From an uncultured Collinsella sp. (GTDB lineage Bacteria > Actinomycetota > Coriobacteriia > Coriobacteriales > Coriobacteriaceae), in NCBI GenBank assembly GCA_900541195.1, contig UQIY01000009.1, forward strand, positions 1 through 54,417: a stretch of DNA of 54,417 nt, in the 5' to 3' direction. The translations under genes and the position numbers were made by a program. The notes under the pieces are model-generated. The model made no database searches, was not told where the DNA came from, and saw only the letters and a list, made by a program, of their open reading frames with translations. Numbering within the stretch: position 1 is the first letter of the stretch; every line of letters begins with the position of its first letter. Shown piece after piece: positions 36,431 to 45,028 of this stretch.

Positions 36431-37648
36431 ATGCTTTGCCAGTTTACCTTCAGGAACTATAGATCCTATCGCGACGAAACTGTGCTTTCCATGCAGGCAA
36501 CATCGATGAGGGAGTTCGAGCGCTCCCTCATAGAGTGTCCTGACGGGCAGAGTTTCCTTCCGGTGGCTGCGGTTTACGGGCCTAACGCTGGCGGTAAGTC
36601 TAACCTGCTCGAGGCTCTTGACTATATTCGTTCGGCGGTAGCAAGGCCGATCAGATTGTTGTCTGCCAGCACTGATGCGCCAGAAGGTAACCGATCTTCG
36701 ATACCTCGTTGCTCTGCGTTCGAGTTCGATGACGTGTCGGCTGCTAAGCCCACCGAGTTCGAGCTCTACTATCGCGCGGGTGAGCATGAGTACCGCTATG
36801 CCCTGTCCGTGCATGCGGACGAGATCGTGTCCGAAGGACTGTGGCGGCGCAAATTGGGGGCGTCACGCACGGCGATGCTGTTCGAGCGCGAGGGGACAGG
36901 GGTTGAGCTTGGTCCCACGTTGCGTAAGCTCGTGACGGCTGCGAGATTCAACCCGAGCCTGCCATACCTGTCGTTTCTCTGCATCAACTTTGACGCGCCG
37001 GTGATCAAGGAGGCCGCCAGTTGGTTTCTTGATGGGGTGTTCCTGAACTACAACAGCTCCTATCTGGAGCAGATGCTCGAACAGTTGCTCGACGAGGATG
37101 ACTCACTCGAGATCACGCGTTTTCTGCGTGCCGTTGACGTACGTATCGATGGCTTTAGGGTTGAGAAAGCTCCGGAATGGCGCGGCCAGCGCGTCTTCGT
37201 AAAGCATGAGGTGGACGGCAAGGGCTATGAGCTGCGCCTGTCCGAGGAGTCGGCCGGTACTCAGAAGCTCATGGGGTTGGCGTCGTTTCTGCTGGCGGCG
37301 CTCGAACGCGGCGGTACCGTCGTTGTCGACGAGCTCGACGCCAAGTTGCATCCGAAGCTCCTGCGCTACGTGATTCTGCTGTTCAAAGATCCCGAAGTCA
37401 ACAAGAGCGGCGCGCAGCTCATCTTCTCGTCTCAGGACGTGTCCACTATGCGAAACGATGTTTTTCGCCGCGACGAGATATGGTTTGCTGCACGCGGCGA
37501 GTGGGAGGCGAGCCAGCTATGGTCGCTCGCCGACATCCACGAGGCAAATGGTAACCTGGTCAGCAAGAACGCGGCATTCGACAAGCAGTACCTGTCTGGC
37601 CGCTATGGTGCCGACCCGTATCTCACGCGCATTGAGGAGTGGGATTAA
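36431..37648 (+). CDS. AbiLi/RloA-like AAA family ATPase
   Basis: A 405-aa SMC/ABC-type ATPase. The N-terminal CQFTFRNYRSYRDETVLSM is the usual start of OLD/RloA-like ATPases. Walker A is GPNAGGKS (50-57), the signature-like region is SEESAGTQKLMGLASFL and Walker B is GTVVVDELDAKLHP with D300 and E301. It is the sensor/motor of a two-gene defence system. The second gene starts one base after its stop. The ATG at 36431 is preferred (GAGGACG upstream). Earlier ATGs at 36353 and 36410 are in AT-rich leader. Confidence 0.88.
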   Translation: MLCQFTFRNYRSYRDETVLSMQATSMREFERSLIECPDGQSFLPVAAVYGPNAGGKSNLLEALDYIRSAVARPIRLLSASTDAPEGNRSSIPRCSAFEFDDVSAAKPTEFELYYRAGEHEYRYALSVHADEIVSEGLWRRKLGASRTAMLFEREGTGVELGPTLRKLVTAARFNPSLPYLSFLCINFDAPVIKEAASWFLDGVFLNYNSSYLEQMLEQLLDEDDSLEITRFLRAVDVRIDGFRVEKAPEWRGQRVFVKHEVDGKGYELRLSEESAGTQKLMGLASFLLAALERGGTVVVDELDAKLHPKLLRYVILLFKDPEVNKSGAQLIFSSQDVSTMRNDVFRRDEIWFAARGEWEASQLWSLADIHEANGNLVSKNAAFDKQYLSGRYGADPYLTRIEEWD

Positions 37649-37649
37649 T

Positions 37650-38315
37650 ATGGCCGCGAAAAAGTCGAGGGACTGGCGCAGCGGCAAGCGCGAGGGACGC
37701 TCTCGCATGGTACAGATGACGCGCCATCTCGTGGTGACCGAGGGCAAGGAGACTGAGCCTCGCTACTTCGAGGGCGTGCGCGCCGCGTTTGGCGCAGCAA
37801 ACGAGCGGAAGGTTGCCGTAGTCGTTAAGGGGACTGGCAAACATACGCTCGACCTGCTCGACTTCGCCGTCGAACACTGCCTCTATGCGCCCGAGACGTT
37901 CGACCACGTGTGGCTCGTGTATGACAAGGATGACTTCCCTGCGTCCGACTTCGACGCGATGGAGCGTAAGTGCAACGAGCTCTCTGATGGTTCGAGGACC
38001 TTCCACGCGTTGTGGTCCAACCCCTGTTTCGAGCTGTGGCCGCTTCTGCACTTTCGCTACACGACCGCGCATATGTCGGCGTCCGACTGCCAGCATGCCC
38101 TCGCGCAGGAGATGTCGAAGAATTTGGGCATCGAGTACCGCAAGAACCTTGACGGGATGTTTGGGGCAGTGGATGATAGGCGAGGCGAAGCATTGCAGCG
38201 TGCTGGACGCCTCGTCACATACCATAGGGGGCTGGGTAACGTTAAACCATCCGCGCAAAACCCTGCAACCAAGGTGGGCGAGATATTCGATGTGATCGGG
38301 CCGTATCTGGTTTGA
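37650..38315 (+). CDS. AbiLii/RloB-like TOPRIM-type protein
   Basis: A 221-aa RloB-family protein, the likely nuclease or effector that partners the AAA ATPase. The TOPRIM-like pattern is E31-G in VVTEGKETEPRYFEG, and D92-x-D94 in WLVYDKDDFP. SNPCFELWPLLHF is the family's central motif. The arginine- and lysine-rich N-terminus (AAKKSRDWRSGKREGRSR) may bind nucleic acid. It is coupled to the ATPase by a one-base gap. RloAB/AbiL pairs act in abortive phage defence. Confidence 0.87.
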   Translation: MAAKKSRDWRSGKREGRSRMVQMTRHLVVTEGKETEPRYFEGVRAAFGAANERKVAVVVKGTGKHTLDLLDFAVEHCLYAPETFDHVWLVYDKDDFPASDFDAMERKCNELSDGSRTFHALWSNPCFELWPLLHFRYTTAHMSASDCQHALAQEMSKNLGIEYRKNLDGMFGAVDDRRGEALQRAGRLVTYHRGLGNVKPSAQNPATKVGEIFDVIGPYLV

Positions 38316-38499
38316 CGGTCAAGTTCGATCGGGCTTGATAAGACTGGAGATTCATGAAAGATGTTGTTTCGGGCTGCCTGCCGTCTTTAACTGGATTGAC
38401 CTTTTGGGACCCGATAGGATACTAGGCCGAATCTAGCGGTATTGACGCAGTCAACCTACGGGCTCGCACGTTGCTGCTGCTAGCAGCAGATCGGGCGAG

Positions 38500-39014
38500 G
38501 ACTGCTGCTTCTTTGGCCTGTACGCTTCCGATGGCCTGTTTGCCGTGGACGCCTCCTGGGTGGACGCGACCGGCGCCATAGCCGATGCTGCCTGCGAGAG
38601 TGGCTCACTTACGTCGGCGCAGTTTGTGACGCCGATGGGCGGGGCCTTTGGTACCGCCTGTGTTATGGACGCCAGCGGGGCCGTAGCTCAGCATGTGGTA
38701 ATTGAACCCACAGGCGCCCAGCCGCCGGTGGGGAAGACCCAGCCCGATACCGATGAGCCCACCGGTGGCAATCCCGCGGGGGATACAAAGCCCGGTAGCG
38801 AAGAAAAGCCCGGTGATGAGACCAAGTCTAGCGAAAACCCGCCCCCACGCCTGATTCGTCGCCCAAGTCGGACGCCAAGCCTGCGCCCGCGTCCTCCAAG
38901 ACGCCTGCGATCAAGACTGCCAAGAAGACCTAGCCCGCAACAACGCAAACCGCCGCGCTCCCTAAGACCGGCCACGGTGACTGGGCGGTTGCGTGCCTTG
39001 CCTTCGCCTTCTAG
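38500..39014 (+). pseudogene. Broken LPXTG-type surface protein (3' end)
   Basis: A frame reading EDCCFFGLYASDGLFAVDAS, then GTACVMDASGAVAQHVV, leads to a proline/glycine/lysine-rich stalk (GKTQPDTDEPTGG, KPGSEEKPGDE). At the C-tract 38842-38846 one base appears lost. In the shifted frame the stalk goes on (SSPKSDAKPAPASS), meets a TAG at 38931-38933 and reaches a sortase motif LPKTG (38958-38972) with a hydrophobic tail ending at 39014. No start or signal peptide remains. It is the remnant of a sortase-anchored protein. Confidence 0.75.
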
Positions 39015-39160
39015 GTATGTTGTTGGTCACCATAAAAGTTCGGGCACTTCGTTGGGGGCCTTATTTGACAATGTAGTTTCTGCCGCTTCTTCCCCACATT
39101 TCTCTGAGTCAATAATGCAGATTGCTTGAACACGGCTTGGGGCTTGCCATAAATTTGAAT

Positions 39161-39186
39161 TTGACTAAACTTAACTTATAAGTTAA
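39161..39186 (+). promoter_or_regulatory. Promoter region and palindromic operator of the TAC operon
   Basis: TTGACT (39161-39166) is a likely -35 box. It is followed by a perfect 16-bp palindrome TTAACTTATAAGTTAA (39171-39186), about 38 bases before the toxin start. This is the expected place for autoregulation by the XRE antitoxin. Confidence 0.65.
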
Positions 39187-39223
39187 CCATATTTGGTTTC
39201 TTCTGAAGCGGAGGGGGTGGCCT

Positions 39224-39631
39224 TTGGCTAGTGACTATGAGCTTGTCGAATATGCTGATCCCGAGGGACGACCTTTTTGGGAACTAACCACCTCCCCTGA
39301 GAACTCTCAGTTTCAGAAGATGATGTCTGATCCTAAAACGAAGTTTACCGCCCGTAAAATGATCAATCAGATTTCAAAAATCTATGATTACGGGCTAAAG
39401 GATGTCAGTGGAACGTCAAAGCTTCGATGTATCGAGCCTAAGATTGGACTATACGAACTCAAGGGTTTTGATGGGGTTAATCGAGAAATGGTCTACGCGA
39501 TTTGCCAAGGCGTGGACAAGATTGTTTTGCTTTTTTGGTTTAAGGGCCATCAAGGCTCGGGAAATATTTCCAAAGAAATTAAACGCGCAAAACAGTTGGC
39601 CCCGATAGCAAAGCGGCTTTTGGAGTCATAG
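39224..39631 (+). CDS. higB: HigB/RelE-like toxin of a toxin-antitoxin-chaperone operon
   Basis: A 135-aa protein with the RelE/Gp49-like core: IYDYGLKDVSGTSKLRCIEP, GLYELKGFDG and MVYAICQGVDKIVLLFWFKG. It likely cleaves translated mRNA on the ribosome. The start codon TTG at 39224 follows GGAGGGGG. The order toxin, XRE antitoxin, SecB-like chaperone matches TAC modules. The catalytic residues cannot be fixed by eye. Confidence 0.8.
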   Translation: MASDYELVEYADPEGRPFWELTTSPENSQFQKMMSDPKTKFTARKMINQISKIYDYGLKDVSGTSKLRCIEPKIGLYELKGFDGVNREMVYAICQGVDKIVLLFWFKGHQGSGNISKEIKRAKQLAPIAKRLLES

Positions 39632-39670
39632 CGTCGGCTTTTTTGCCCGCTTACGAAACGGAGACTTGTA

Positions 39671-40063
39671 ATGGTTAAGGTCGATTTATCAGACTTTCAC
39701 GCGGAAACGGAAACGAGTGAAACCCGTGCCTATGAGCACGCACTAGATATTGAGTTTATTGTTCATCGCGAGATGCAGCGCTCGGGCTTGAGTAAAAGCG
39801 AGCTGGCAAAGCGTATGGGCGTGAGTCTTCAGTCGCTTTCGAAATTGTTGAATTGTCAGCCCAACATGACGCTGAAAACAATCGCAAAGTTTGAGCTTGC
39901 GCTGGGTGTCAAAATTATTCCACAGGTCATTTCCAGTTATTCGAATGAGGCGCCGTTTTCTTCGTCTAATAACTCTGTCCGAGAACAATGGTCTTCATTT
40001 AACAGCGACTGCTCGGCTAAACGATTGGACTTTGAGATGATTCCGGGAGGTTTGGCTGCATGA
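39671..40063 (+). CDS. higA: XRE-family antitoxin (HigA-like)
   Basis: A 130-aa protein with a helix-turn-helix at about residues 38-65 (SGLSKSELAKRMGVSLQSLS) and LNCQPNMTLKTIAKFELALG. The C-terminal about 45 residues (SNEAPFSSSNNSVREQWSSF) look disordered and correspond to the chaperone-addiction tail expected in TAC antitoxins. That reading is inference. It lies 39 bases after the toxin gene, and its stop overlaps the chaperone start (ATGA). Confidence 0.85.
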   Translation: MVKVDLSDFHAETETSETRAYEHALDIEFIVHREMQRSGLSKSELAKRMGVSLQSLSKLLNCQPNMTLKTIAKFELALGVKIIPQVISSYSNEAPFSSSNNSVREQWSSFNSDCSAKRLDFEMIPGGLAA

Positions 40064-40509
40064 GTAAGGATTTCATTGCGCCTATTCAGGTTGTTCATTT
40101 GTTTGTTGTCGACTCAACTTTTCATATTGAGAATGAGCCCTCCCAGAATATGGATTTAAAAGTTGACGTTAGTTATCAGGACGTCCATCTATTGAGGAAC
40201 AAGGCGGGCGAGCGTGCAGACTTAAAGCTGTATGTGTGTGGCAGTCTGATTGATAGAGACGATGCAAAGGAAAAAATGCGCGCTGATGTGTCGGTCGCTA
40301 TTTCGGTGTCTACAAAATTGCCGTTCGACATTTCAGACGATGAAGCGCGCCGTTATCTTCTCTCTAATGCGATTTCCATGGCGTATGGTCACGCTAAGAG
40401 CTATCTGATGGTCGTTACTGGACTTTCGCCCATGGGGGCTTTGACGCTGCCGGCAATTCTTCCTTCGGAATTGGCAGCGGACAGCGATGCGTCTTTCCAA
40501 AGTGAGTAA
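40060..40509 (+). CDS. SecB-like chaperone of the toxin-antitoxin-chaperone operon
   Basis: A 149-aa protein with the SecB fold pattern: beta strands (VVHLFVVDSTFHIENEP, DLKVDVSYQDVHL, LKLYVCGSL), then a helical C-terminus with SNAISMAYGHAKSYLMVVTG and SPMGALTLPAIL, which corresponds to the SecB dimer helix and PxxLPxI-type end. In TAC systems it protects the antitoxin from aggregation and proteolysis. Overlap with the antitoxin gene by ATGA indicates tight coupling. A terminator follows. Confidence 0.8.
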   Translation: MSKDFIAPIQVVHLFVVDSTFHIENEPSQNMDLKVDVSYQDVHLLRNKAGERADLKLYVCGSLIDRDDAKEKMRADVSVAISVSTKLPFDISDDEARRYLLSNAISMAYGHAKSYLMVVTGLSPMGALTLPAILPSELAADSDASFQSE

Positions 40510-40559
40510 GTTGTTCTCGAGTTGGATTTTGCCTGCCACTGTGTGCAAATATAACGAGG

Positions 40560-40597
40560 TGCCGAATCGGTAGTTTGACCGATTCGGCATTTAAATT
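40560..40597 (+). terminator. Terminator of the TAC operon
   Basis: A perfect 12-bp stem TGCCGAATCGGT (40560-40571) and ACCGATTCGGCA (40578-40589), loop AGTTTG, followed by TTTAAATTT. Confidence 0.88.
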
Positions 40598-40730
40598 TCG
40601 AAGTTTCTAGTTGAAGCCCTGCGATGCCCGTACTACGACAGCTAAATTGACCGTGACGTCCTGTCTTGCGATATGCATGTAGCTCCACACGGGTATCATG
40701 GTGAAAGCGATTTCAACGACAGGGGTACTC

Positions 40731-41711
40731 GTGGTAAAGATGAAAGATGTGGCCGAGCTGGCCGGCGTTTCGAGCGCCGCCGTCTCGCGCTACCTCAACG
40801 GTGGTTACATATCGACGGACAAGGCCGAGCGCATTAAGCAGGCGATTGAGCTGACCGGATACGTGCGGTCCAGCCAGGCTCGCGCGCTGCGCACCGGTTC
40901 CACCAAGCTCATCGGCGTCATCGTGCCCAAAATCAACTCGGAGTCCGTGAGCCGCATTACCGCCGGCATTGGCCAGGTGCTCGGTCACCGTGGCTACCAG
41001 ATGCTGCTTGCAAACACCGACAATGCGGCCGATCGCGAGCTCGAATACCTCGATTTGTTCCAAAACCACCCAGTTGATGGCATTGTGCTGGTGGCAACCA
41101 TGATTACCGACGAGCATCGTCGGGCGATTGAGTCGTGCCGCGTGCCGATCGTGCTGATCGGCCAGAATGTCGAGGGCGCGGCGTGCGTCTATCACGACGA
41201 TTACGAGGCCGCCTTTGAGCTGGGCCATGCACTTGCGGGTCGCGTGGACGGCAAGATTGCCTATATTGGAGTTACCGAAGAGGACCGCGCGGCCGGTTAT
41301 GACCGCCGTCGCGGTTTTGAGGCCGGCTTGCGCGCCGCGGGCGTGGCGCTTGATCCGAGCCTGATTCGCCAGGGGTCCTTTACGCTCGACTCGGGTTATG
41401 GCGCGGCCCGTGAGCTGCTTGCCGATAATCCCGATGTTTCGTTTATCGCCTGCGCGACCGACACCATGGCGGCGGGCGCGCTGCGTGCTATCGATGAGGT
41501 TCGCGGCATGGGCGAGGGCATACACCGCGTGAGCGGTTTTGGCGACAACGCGTTTTTGCGCGCGCTGACGGGCGGCATTCCCACCGTGCATTATGGCTAC
41601 CTGACCAGTGGCGTCGAGGCGACCAATATGTTGCTCAACACGCTCGATGACGAGGAGGGGGAGAGCGGTCTCAAGACGCTCAAGCTCGGCCATCAGCTTA
41701 TGAATGTCTAG
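40731..41711 (+). CDS. LacI-family transcriptional regulator (probable sucrose operon repressor)
   Basis: A 326-aa regulator. The N-terminal helix-turn-helix is MKDVAELAGVSSAAVSRYLN, followed by the hinge helix ARALRTGSTKLIGVIVP and a periplasmic-binding-like sensor domain (HPVDGIVLVATM, ACATDTMAAGALRAI). It lies upstream of sucrose PTS and hydrolase genes on the same strand, so it probably represses them in the absence of sucrose or its phosphate. The GTG at 40731 follows AGGGG. The ATG at 40740 and ATG at 40698 are alternatives. Two identical operator-like sites lie between it and the PTS gene. Confidence 0.9.
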   Translation: MVKMKDVAELAGVSSAAVSRYLNGGYISTDKAERIKQAIELTGYVRSSQARALRTGSTKLIGVIVPKINSESVSRITAGIGQVLGHRGYQMLLANTDNAADRELEYLDLFQNHPVDGIVLVATMITDEHRRAIESCRVPIVLIGQNVEGAACVYHDDYEAAFELGHALAGRVDGKIAYIGVTEEDRAAGYDRRRGFEAGLRAAGVALDPSLIRQGSFTLDSGYGAARELLADNPDVSFIACATDTMAAGALRAIDEVRGMGEGIHRVSGFGDNAFLRALTGGIPTVHYGYLTSGVEATNMLLNTLDDEEGESGLKTLKLGHQLMNV

Positions 41712-41798
41712 GCCTTGGGCACGTCTGCCTGCCTCTGAGCCCTTGTGTTTATCTCAAAACTACCATTCGCCGGCTATTTCCTACCGTTCACCCTACTA

Positions 41799-41839
41799 TG
41801 AAAACGATTACAGACATATGAAACTGAAAACGATTACAG
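41799..41839 (+). promoter_or_regulatory. Two tandem LacI-type operator sites upstream of the sucrose PTS gene
   Basis: TGAAAACGATTACAG occurs twice (41799-41813 and 41825-41839), repeating every 26 bp. AACGATTAC-type half sites are typical of LacI-family operators. They lie 56-96 bases before the PTS start, in the expected promoter region. Confidence 0.8.
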
Positions 41840-41894
41840 TGTAAGTGTCAAAGATGGCCGGGTGCAAATGCGCCCGTTGGAGGAAAGGGAAGTC

Positions 41895-43295
41895 ATGGAC
41901 TACCGCAAATCAGCCCAAGAGGTGCTCGACAGCATCGGTGGCGCTGACAACGTTGTTTCGGCCGCACACTGCGCCACGCGTCTGCGCCTGGTGATCGCCG
42001 ATAACACCAAGGTTAACAAGGAGGCCATCGAGAATGTCGATGGCGCTAAGGGCGTCTTTGAGGCCCAGGGCCAGCTGCAGATTATTTTTGGCACCGGCAC
42101 CGTCAACAAGGTCTACGAGGAGTTCATCGCGCTCAGTGGCGTCGAGGCTGCCACCAAGGCCGAGGTCAAGGAGGCCGCGGCGCAGCAGCAGAACATCTTT
42201 ATGCGTGCCATTAAGGTGCTCGGCGACGTCTTTGTCCCCATCATCCCTGCCATCGTGGCTTCGGGCCTGCTGCTGGGCATTATGAGCGCCCTCAACTTTA
42301 TGGCCTCCAACGGCTTTATCGCGCTCGACACCAATAACTTTATCTATAAGATCGCCGACCTGGTCTCGGGCACGTCCTTTGGCATTCTGCAGATCCTGAT
42401 TGGCTACTCCGCCGCTAAGGCCTTTGGTGCCAACCCGTACCTGGGTGCCGTCGTCGGCGGTGCGTTCATCAACTCCTCGCTGCAGAGCGCCTACACGGTT
42501 GCCTCCGAGGGCGTGCAGACCATGGTCACCGTCATCCCTGGCGTGTACAGTTTTGAGTGGGTCGGCTATCAGGGCCATGTGATCCCCATCGTTATCGCCT
42601 GCGCCATTCTGGCCTTCCTCGAGAAGCGCCTGCACAAGATCGTTCCCGAGATGTTCGACCTCTTTGTGACTCCGCTCGTCTCGGTGTTCGTGACCGTTCT
42701 CGTGACGCTCGTTGCCGTCGGCCCCATCTTCGTGTGGGCCGAGAACGCCATCCTCGGTCTGATCCAGGCCCTGCTGACCCTGCCCTTCGGCATCGGTTCC
42801 TTTATCGTCGGCCTGTTCTATGCCCCCACGGTCGTTACCGGTATCCACCAGATGTACACCGCCATCGACCTGGGCCAGCTCGCCCAGTACGGTGTGACCT
42901 ACTGGCTGCCCATCGCCAGCGCTGCCAACATCGCCCAGGGTGGCGCTGCGCTCGCCGTTTCCTTTAAGACCCGCGATGCCAAGATTAAGGGCCTGGCGCT
43001 TCCTTCGGCTCTGTCCGCCTTTATGGGCATTACCGAGCCTGCCATCTTCGGCGTGAACCTGCGTTTCTTTAAGCCCTTCATCGCCGGCTGCATCGGCGGC
43101 GGTTGCGGTGCCCTGGTCTGCGCGCTCACCTCGCTTGCTGCTTCCGGCACCGGCGTTACCGGTATCTTCGGTATCCTGCTGTGCCTGGCCCAACCCGTGC
43201 AGTACGCGATCATGTTTGCGGTCGCCGCGCTGGTTTCCTTTGGCGTCTCGTTTGTCCTGTACAAGGACGAGCCCAAGGCTTCCGAGCAGGCCTAA
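41895..43295 (+). CDS. scrA: Sucrose-family PTS transporter subunit EIIBC
   Basis: A 466-aa phosphotransferase permease. The IIB domain has the phospho-cysteine in AAHCATRLRLVIAD (about residues 22-36). The IIC domain has about ten membrane helices with VPIIPAIVASGLLLGIM, GTSFGILQILIGYSAAKAFG, VTGIHQMYTAI and MGITEPAIFGVNLRF. No IIA domain is attached, as in ScrA proteins that use IIA of another system. It imports and phosphorylates sucrose. The ATG at 41895 follows GGAGGAAAGGG. A longer frame to 41862 lacks a site. Confidence 0.93.
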   Translation: MDYRKSAQEVLDSIGGADNVVSAAHCATRLRLVIADNTKVNKEAIENVDGAKGVFEAQGQLQIIFGTGTVNKVYEEFIALSGVEAATKAEVKEAAAQQQNIFMRAIKVLGDVFVPIIPAIVASGLLLGIMSALNFMASNGFIALDTNNFIYKIADLVSGTSFGILQILIGYSAAKAFGANPYLGAVVGGAFINSSLQSAYTVASEGVQTMVTVIPGVYSFEWVGYQGHVIPIVIACAILAFLEKRLHKIVPEMFDLFVTPLVSVFVTVLVTLVAVGPIFVWAENAILGLIQALLTLPFGIGSFIVGLFYAPTVVTGIHQMYTAIDLGQLAQYGVTYWLPIASAANIAQGGAALAVSFKTRDAKIKGLALPSALSAFMGITEPAIFGVNLRFFKPFIAGCIGGGCGALVCALTSLAASGTGVTGIFGILLCLAQPVQYAIMFAVAALVSFGVSFVLYKDEPKASEQA

Positions 43296-43402
43296 GAGCT
43301 TTTGATTGAGGGAATGACCGCGGGCTGTATGCTCGCGGGTGTTTCCCGTATCTGGTGCCGATCTCTGGCGCCTTGTAACTTTCGATCCGTTAGGACTTTG
43401 AT

Positions 43403-44932
43403 ATGTCTAATGCACTTGGTCGCGACCTTGCAAAGCTGGTTGCCGCTGTTGACGCTGCCGCCTCTGAGTGCGGTCATGGTTCGTATGGCCAGCGCTTCCA
43501 TATTATGCCGCCGGCGGGCTGGCTCAACGACCCCAACGGTCTTTGCCAGGCAGATGGCGTATTTCACGCGTACTTTCAGTATGCCCCGTTTGATGTGAAC
43601 GGCGGCGTCAAGATGTGGGGCCATGCGACGAGCCGTGACCTTATGACGTGGAACTACGTTGGCGCCCCGCTGCTGCCCGACGAGCCGTTCGATTGCCACG
43701 GTGTATATTCGGGCTCCGCGCTTGCCGAAGACGGCCGCATTCGCGTGCTGTACACAGGCAACGTTAAGCTTTCCGATGCGGGCGGTACGTACGACTACGT
43801 CAATACCGGCCGTCGTGCCGATACCGTCTATGTGGAGAGCACCGACGGCCAGGCGTTCGGCGCCAAGCGTGTGGTGCTGGCGTCCGAGGATTATCCCGAG
43901 GATTTGACCCGTCATGTGCGCGATCCCAAAGTGTGGCGTGACGCGGACGGGCGTTATCACATGGTGCTGGGCGCGCGTCGTCGCGTGGATGGACCGCATA
44001 TCGAGAGCCGTTTTTGTGCGATGCACGGCGAGGGTGCCGGGCGCGATGTGGGCGAGATCTTGGTGTATGGTTCGGCCGATATGCTCAGCTGGGGGCTCGA
44101 GAGCCGTGTGTCTACGTCCGAGCGTTTTGGCTTTATGTGGGAGTGCCCCGGCTATATCGAGTTTGATGCGAATGGCGATACCGCTGCATTTTTGTCGTTC
44201 TCGCCCCAGGGTCTTGAGGGCGGTCGTTGGGACCGCGGCAATGTGTATACCGCTGGCTACATGCCTGTATCGGGCGACATTACGGGTGGCAAGGACGCTT
44301 ATGAACTGGGCGAGTTCCGCCTGTGGGACGCCGGTTTTGACTTCTATGCTCCGCAGGAGTTCACGGCCGAGGACGGTCGCCACATTCTGATCGGCTGGAT
44401 GGGCATGCCCGATGAGCCGACCTATGGCAACGCACCCACCGTGGCGTGTGGCTGGCAGCACTGCATGACGGTGCCGCGTGAGCTTACAGCCGGTGCCGGC
44501 GGCGTGGTGTTGCAGCAGCCGGCGCGCGAGATCGAGCTCCATTATGCCTCGGTGCGTGTGGGGGAGGGCTCGTTGGATGTTGCCGGCGATACCTGCTTTG
44601 ACGTTGTTGTTGACGGTGTCGACGGTGCGTTTGCCGCGACCGTTGATGGCGAGCTGAAACTTGCGTTTATGCCCGCTGAAGGCGAACTGCCCTCGCGCTT
44701 TGAGATGCGATTTTCCGATGAGGGTCGCGCTTCTGCCGGCTGCGGTCGTACCGTGCGCTGGGAGCCCGTCGACGAGGTGCGCAACGTGCGCATTGTTGGC
44801 GATGTTTCGTCGGTCGAGGTGTTTGTGAATGATGGCGCGCTTGTGTTCTCCACGCGCATCTATCCCGAGGCCTATGGCGTGACCGTTGACGCCCCGGGTG
44901 CGAGCGTGAACTATCACACGCTCAACATCTAG
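43403..44932 (+). CDS. scrB: Sucrose-6-phosphate hydrolase (GH32)
   Basis: A 509-aa glycoside hydrolase family 32 enzyme. The nucleophile is D43 in MPPAGWLNDPNG. The transition-state aspartate is D174 in HVRDPKVW. The acid/base is E247 in MWECPGYIEF. A C-terminal beta-sandwich ends with the SVEVFVNDGALVFSTRIYP motif. It hydrolyses sucrose-6-phosphate delivered by EIIBC into glucose-6-phosphate and fructose. It lies 107 bases after scrA and is followed by a terminator. Confidence 0.95.
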   Translation: MSNALGRDLAKLVAAVDAAASECGHGSYGQRFHIMPPAGWLNDPNGLCQADGVFHAYFQYAPFDVNGGVKMWGHATSRDLMTWNYVGAPLLPDEPFDCHGVYSGSALAEDGRIRVLYTGNVKLSDAGGTYDYVNTGRRADTVYVESTDGQAFGAKRVVLASEDYPEDLTRHVRDPKVWRDADGRYHMVLGARRRVDGPHIESRFCAMHGEGAGRDVGEILVYGSADMLSWGLESRVSTSERFGFMWECPGYIEFDANGDTAAFLSFSPQGLEGGRWDRGNVYTAGYMPVSGDITGGKDAYELGEFRLWDAGFDFYAPQEFTAEDGRHILIGWMGMPDEPTYGNAPTVACGWQHCMTVPRELTAGAGGVVLQQPAREIELHYASVRVGEGSLDVAGDTCFDVVVDGVDGAFAATVDGELKLAFMPAEGELPSRFEMRFSDEGRASAGCGRTVRWEPVDEVRNVRIVGDVSSVEVFVNDGALVFSTRIYPEAYGVTVDAPGASVNYHTLNI

Positions 44933-44970
44933 GCGATTCATCGCATATCGGCGCTATACTGCAGCCGTTG

Positions 44971-45008
44971 CCCACGATGCGGGGAACACCCGCATCGTGG
45001 GTTTTTGT
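44971..45008 (+). terminator. Terminator of the sucrose operon
   Basis: CCCACGATGCGGG and CCCGCATCGTGGG form a stem of about 13 bp (from 44971), followed by TTTTTGTTT. Confidence 0.93.
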
Positions 45009-45028
45009 TTATGTAGGGAGGTTGTCGT

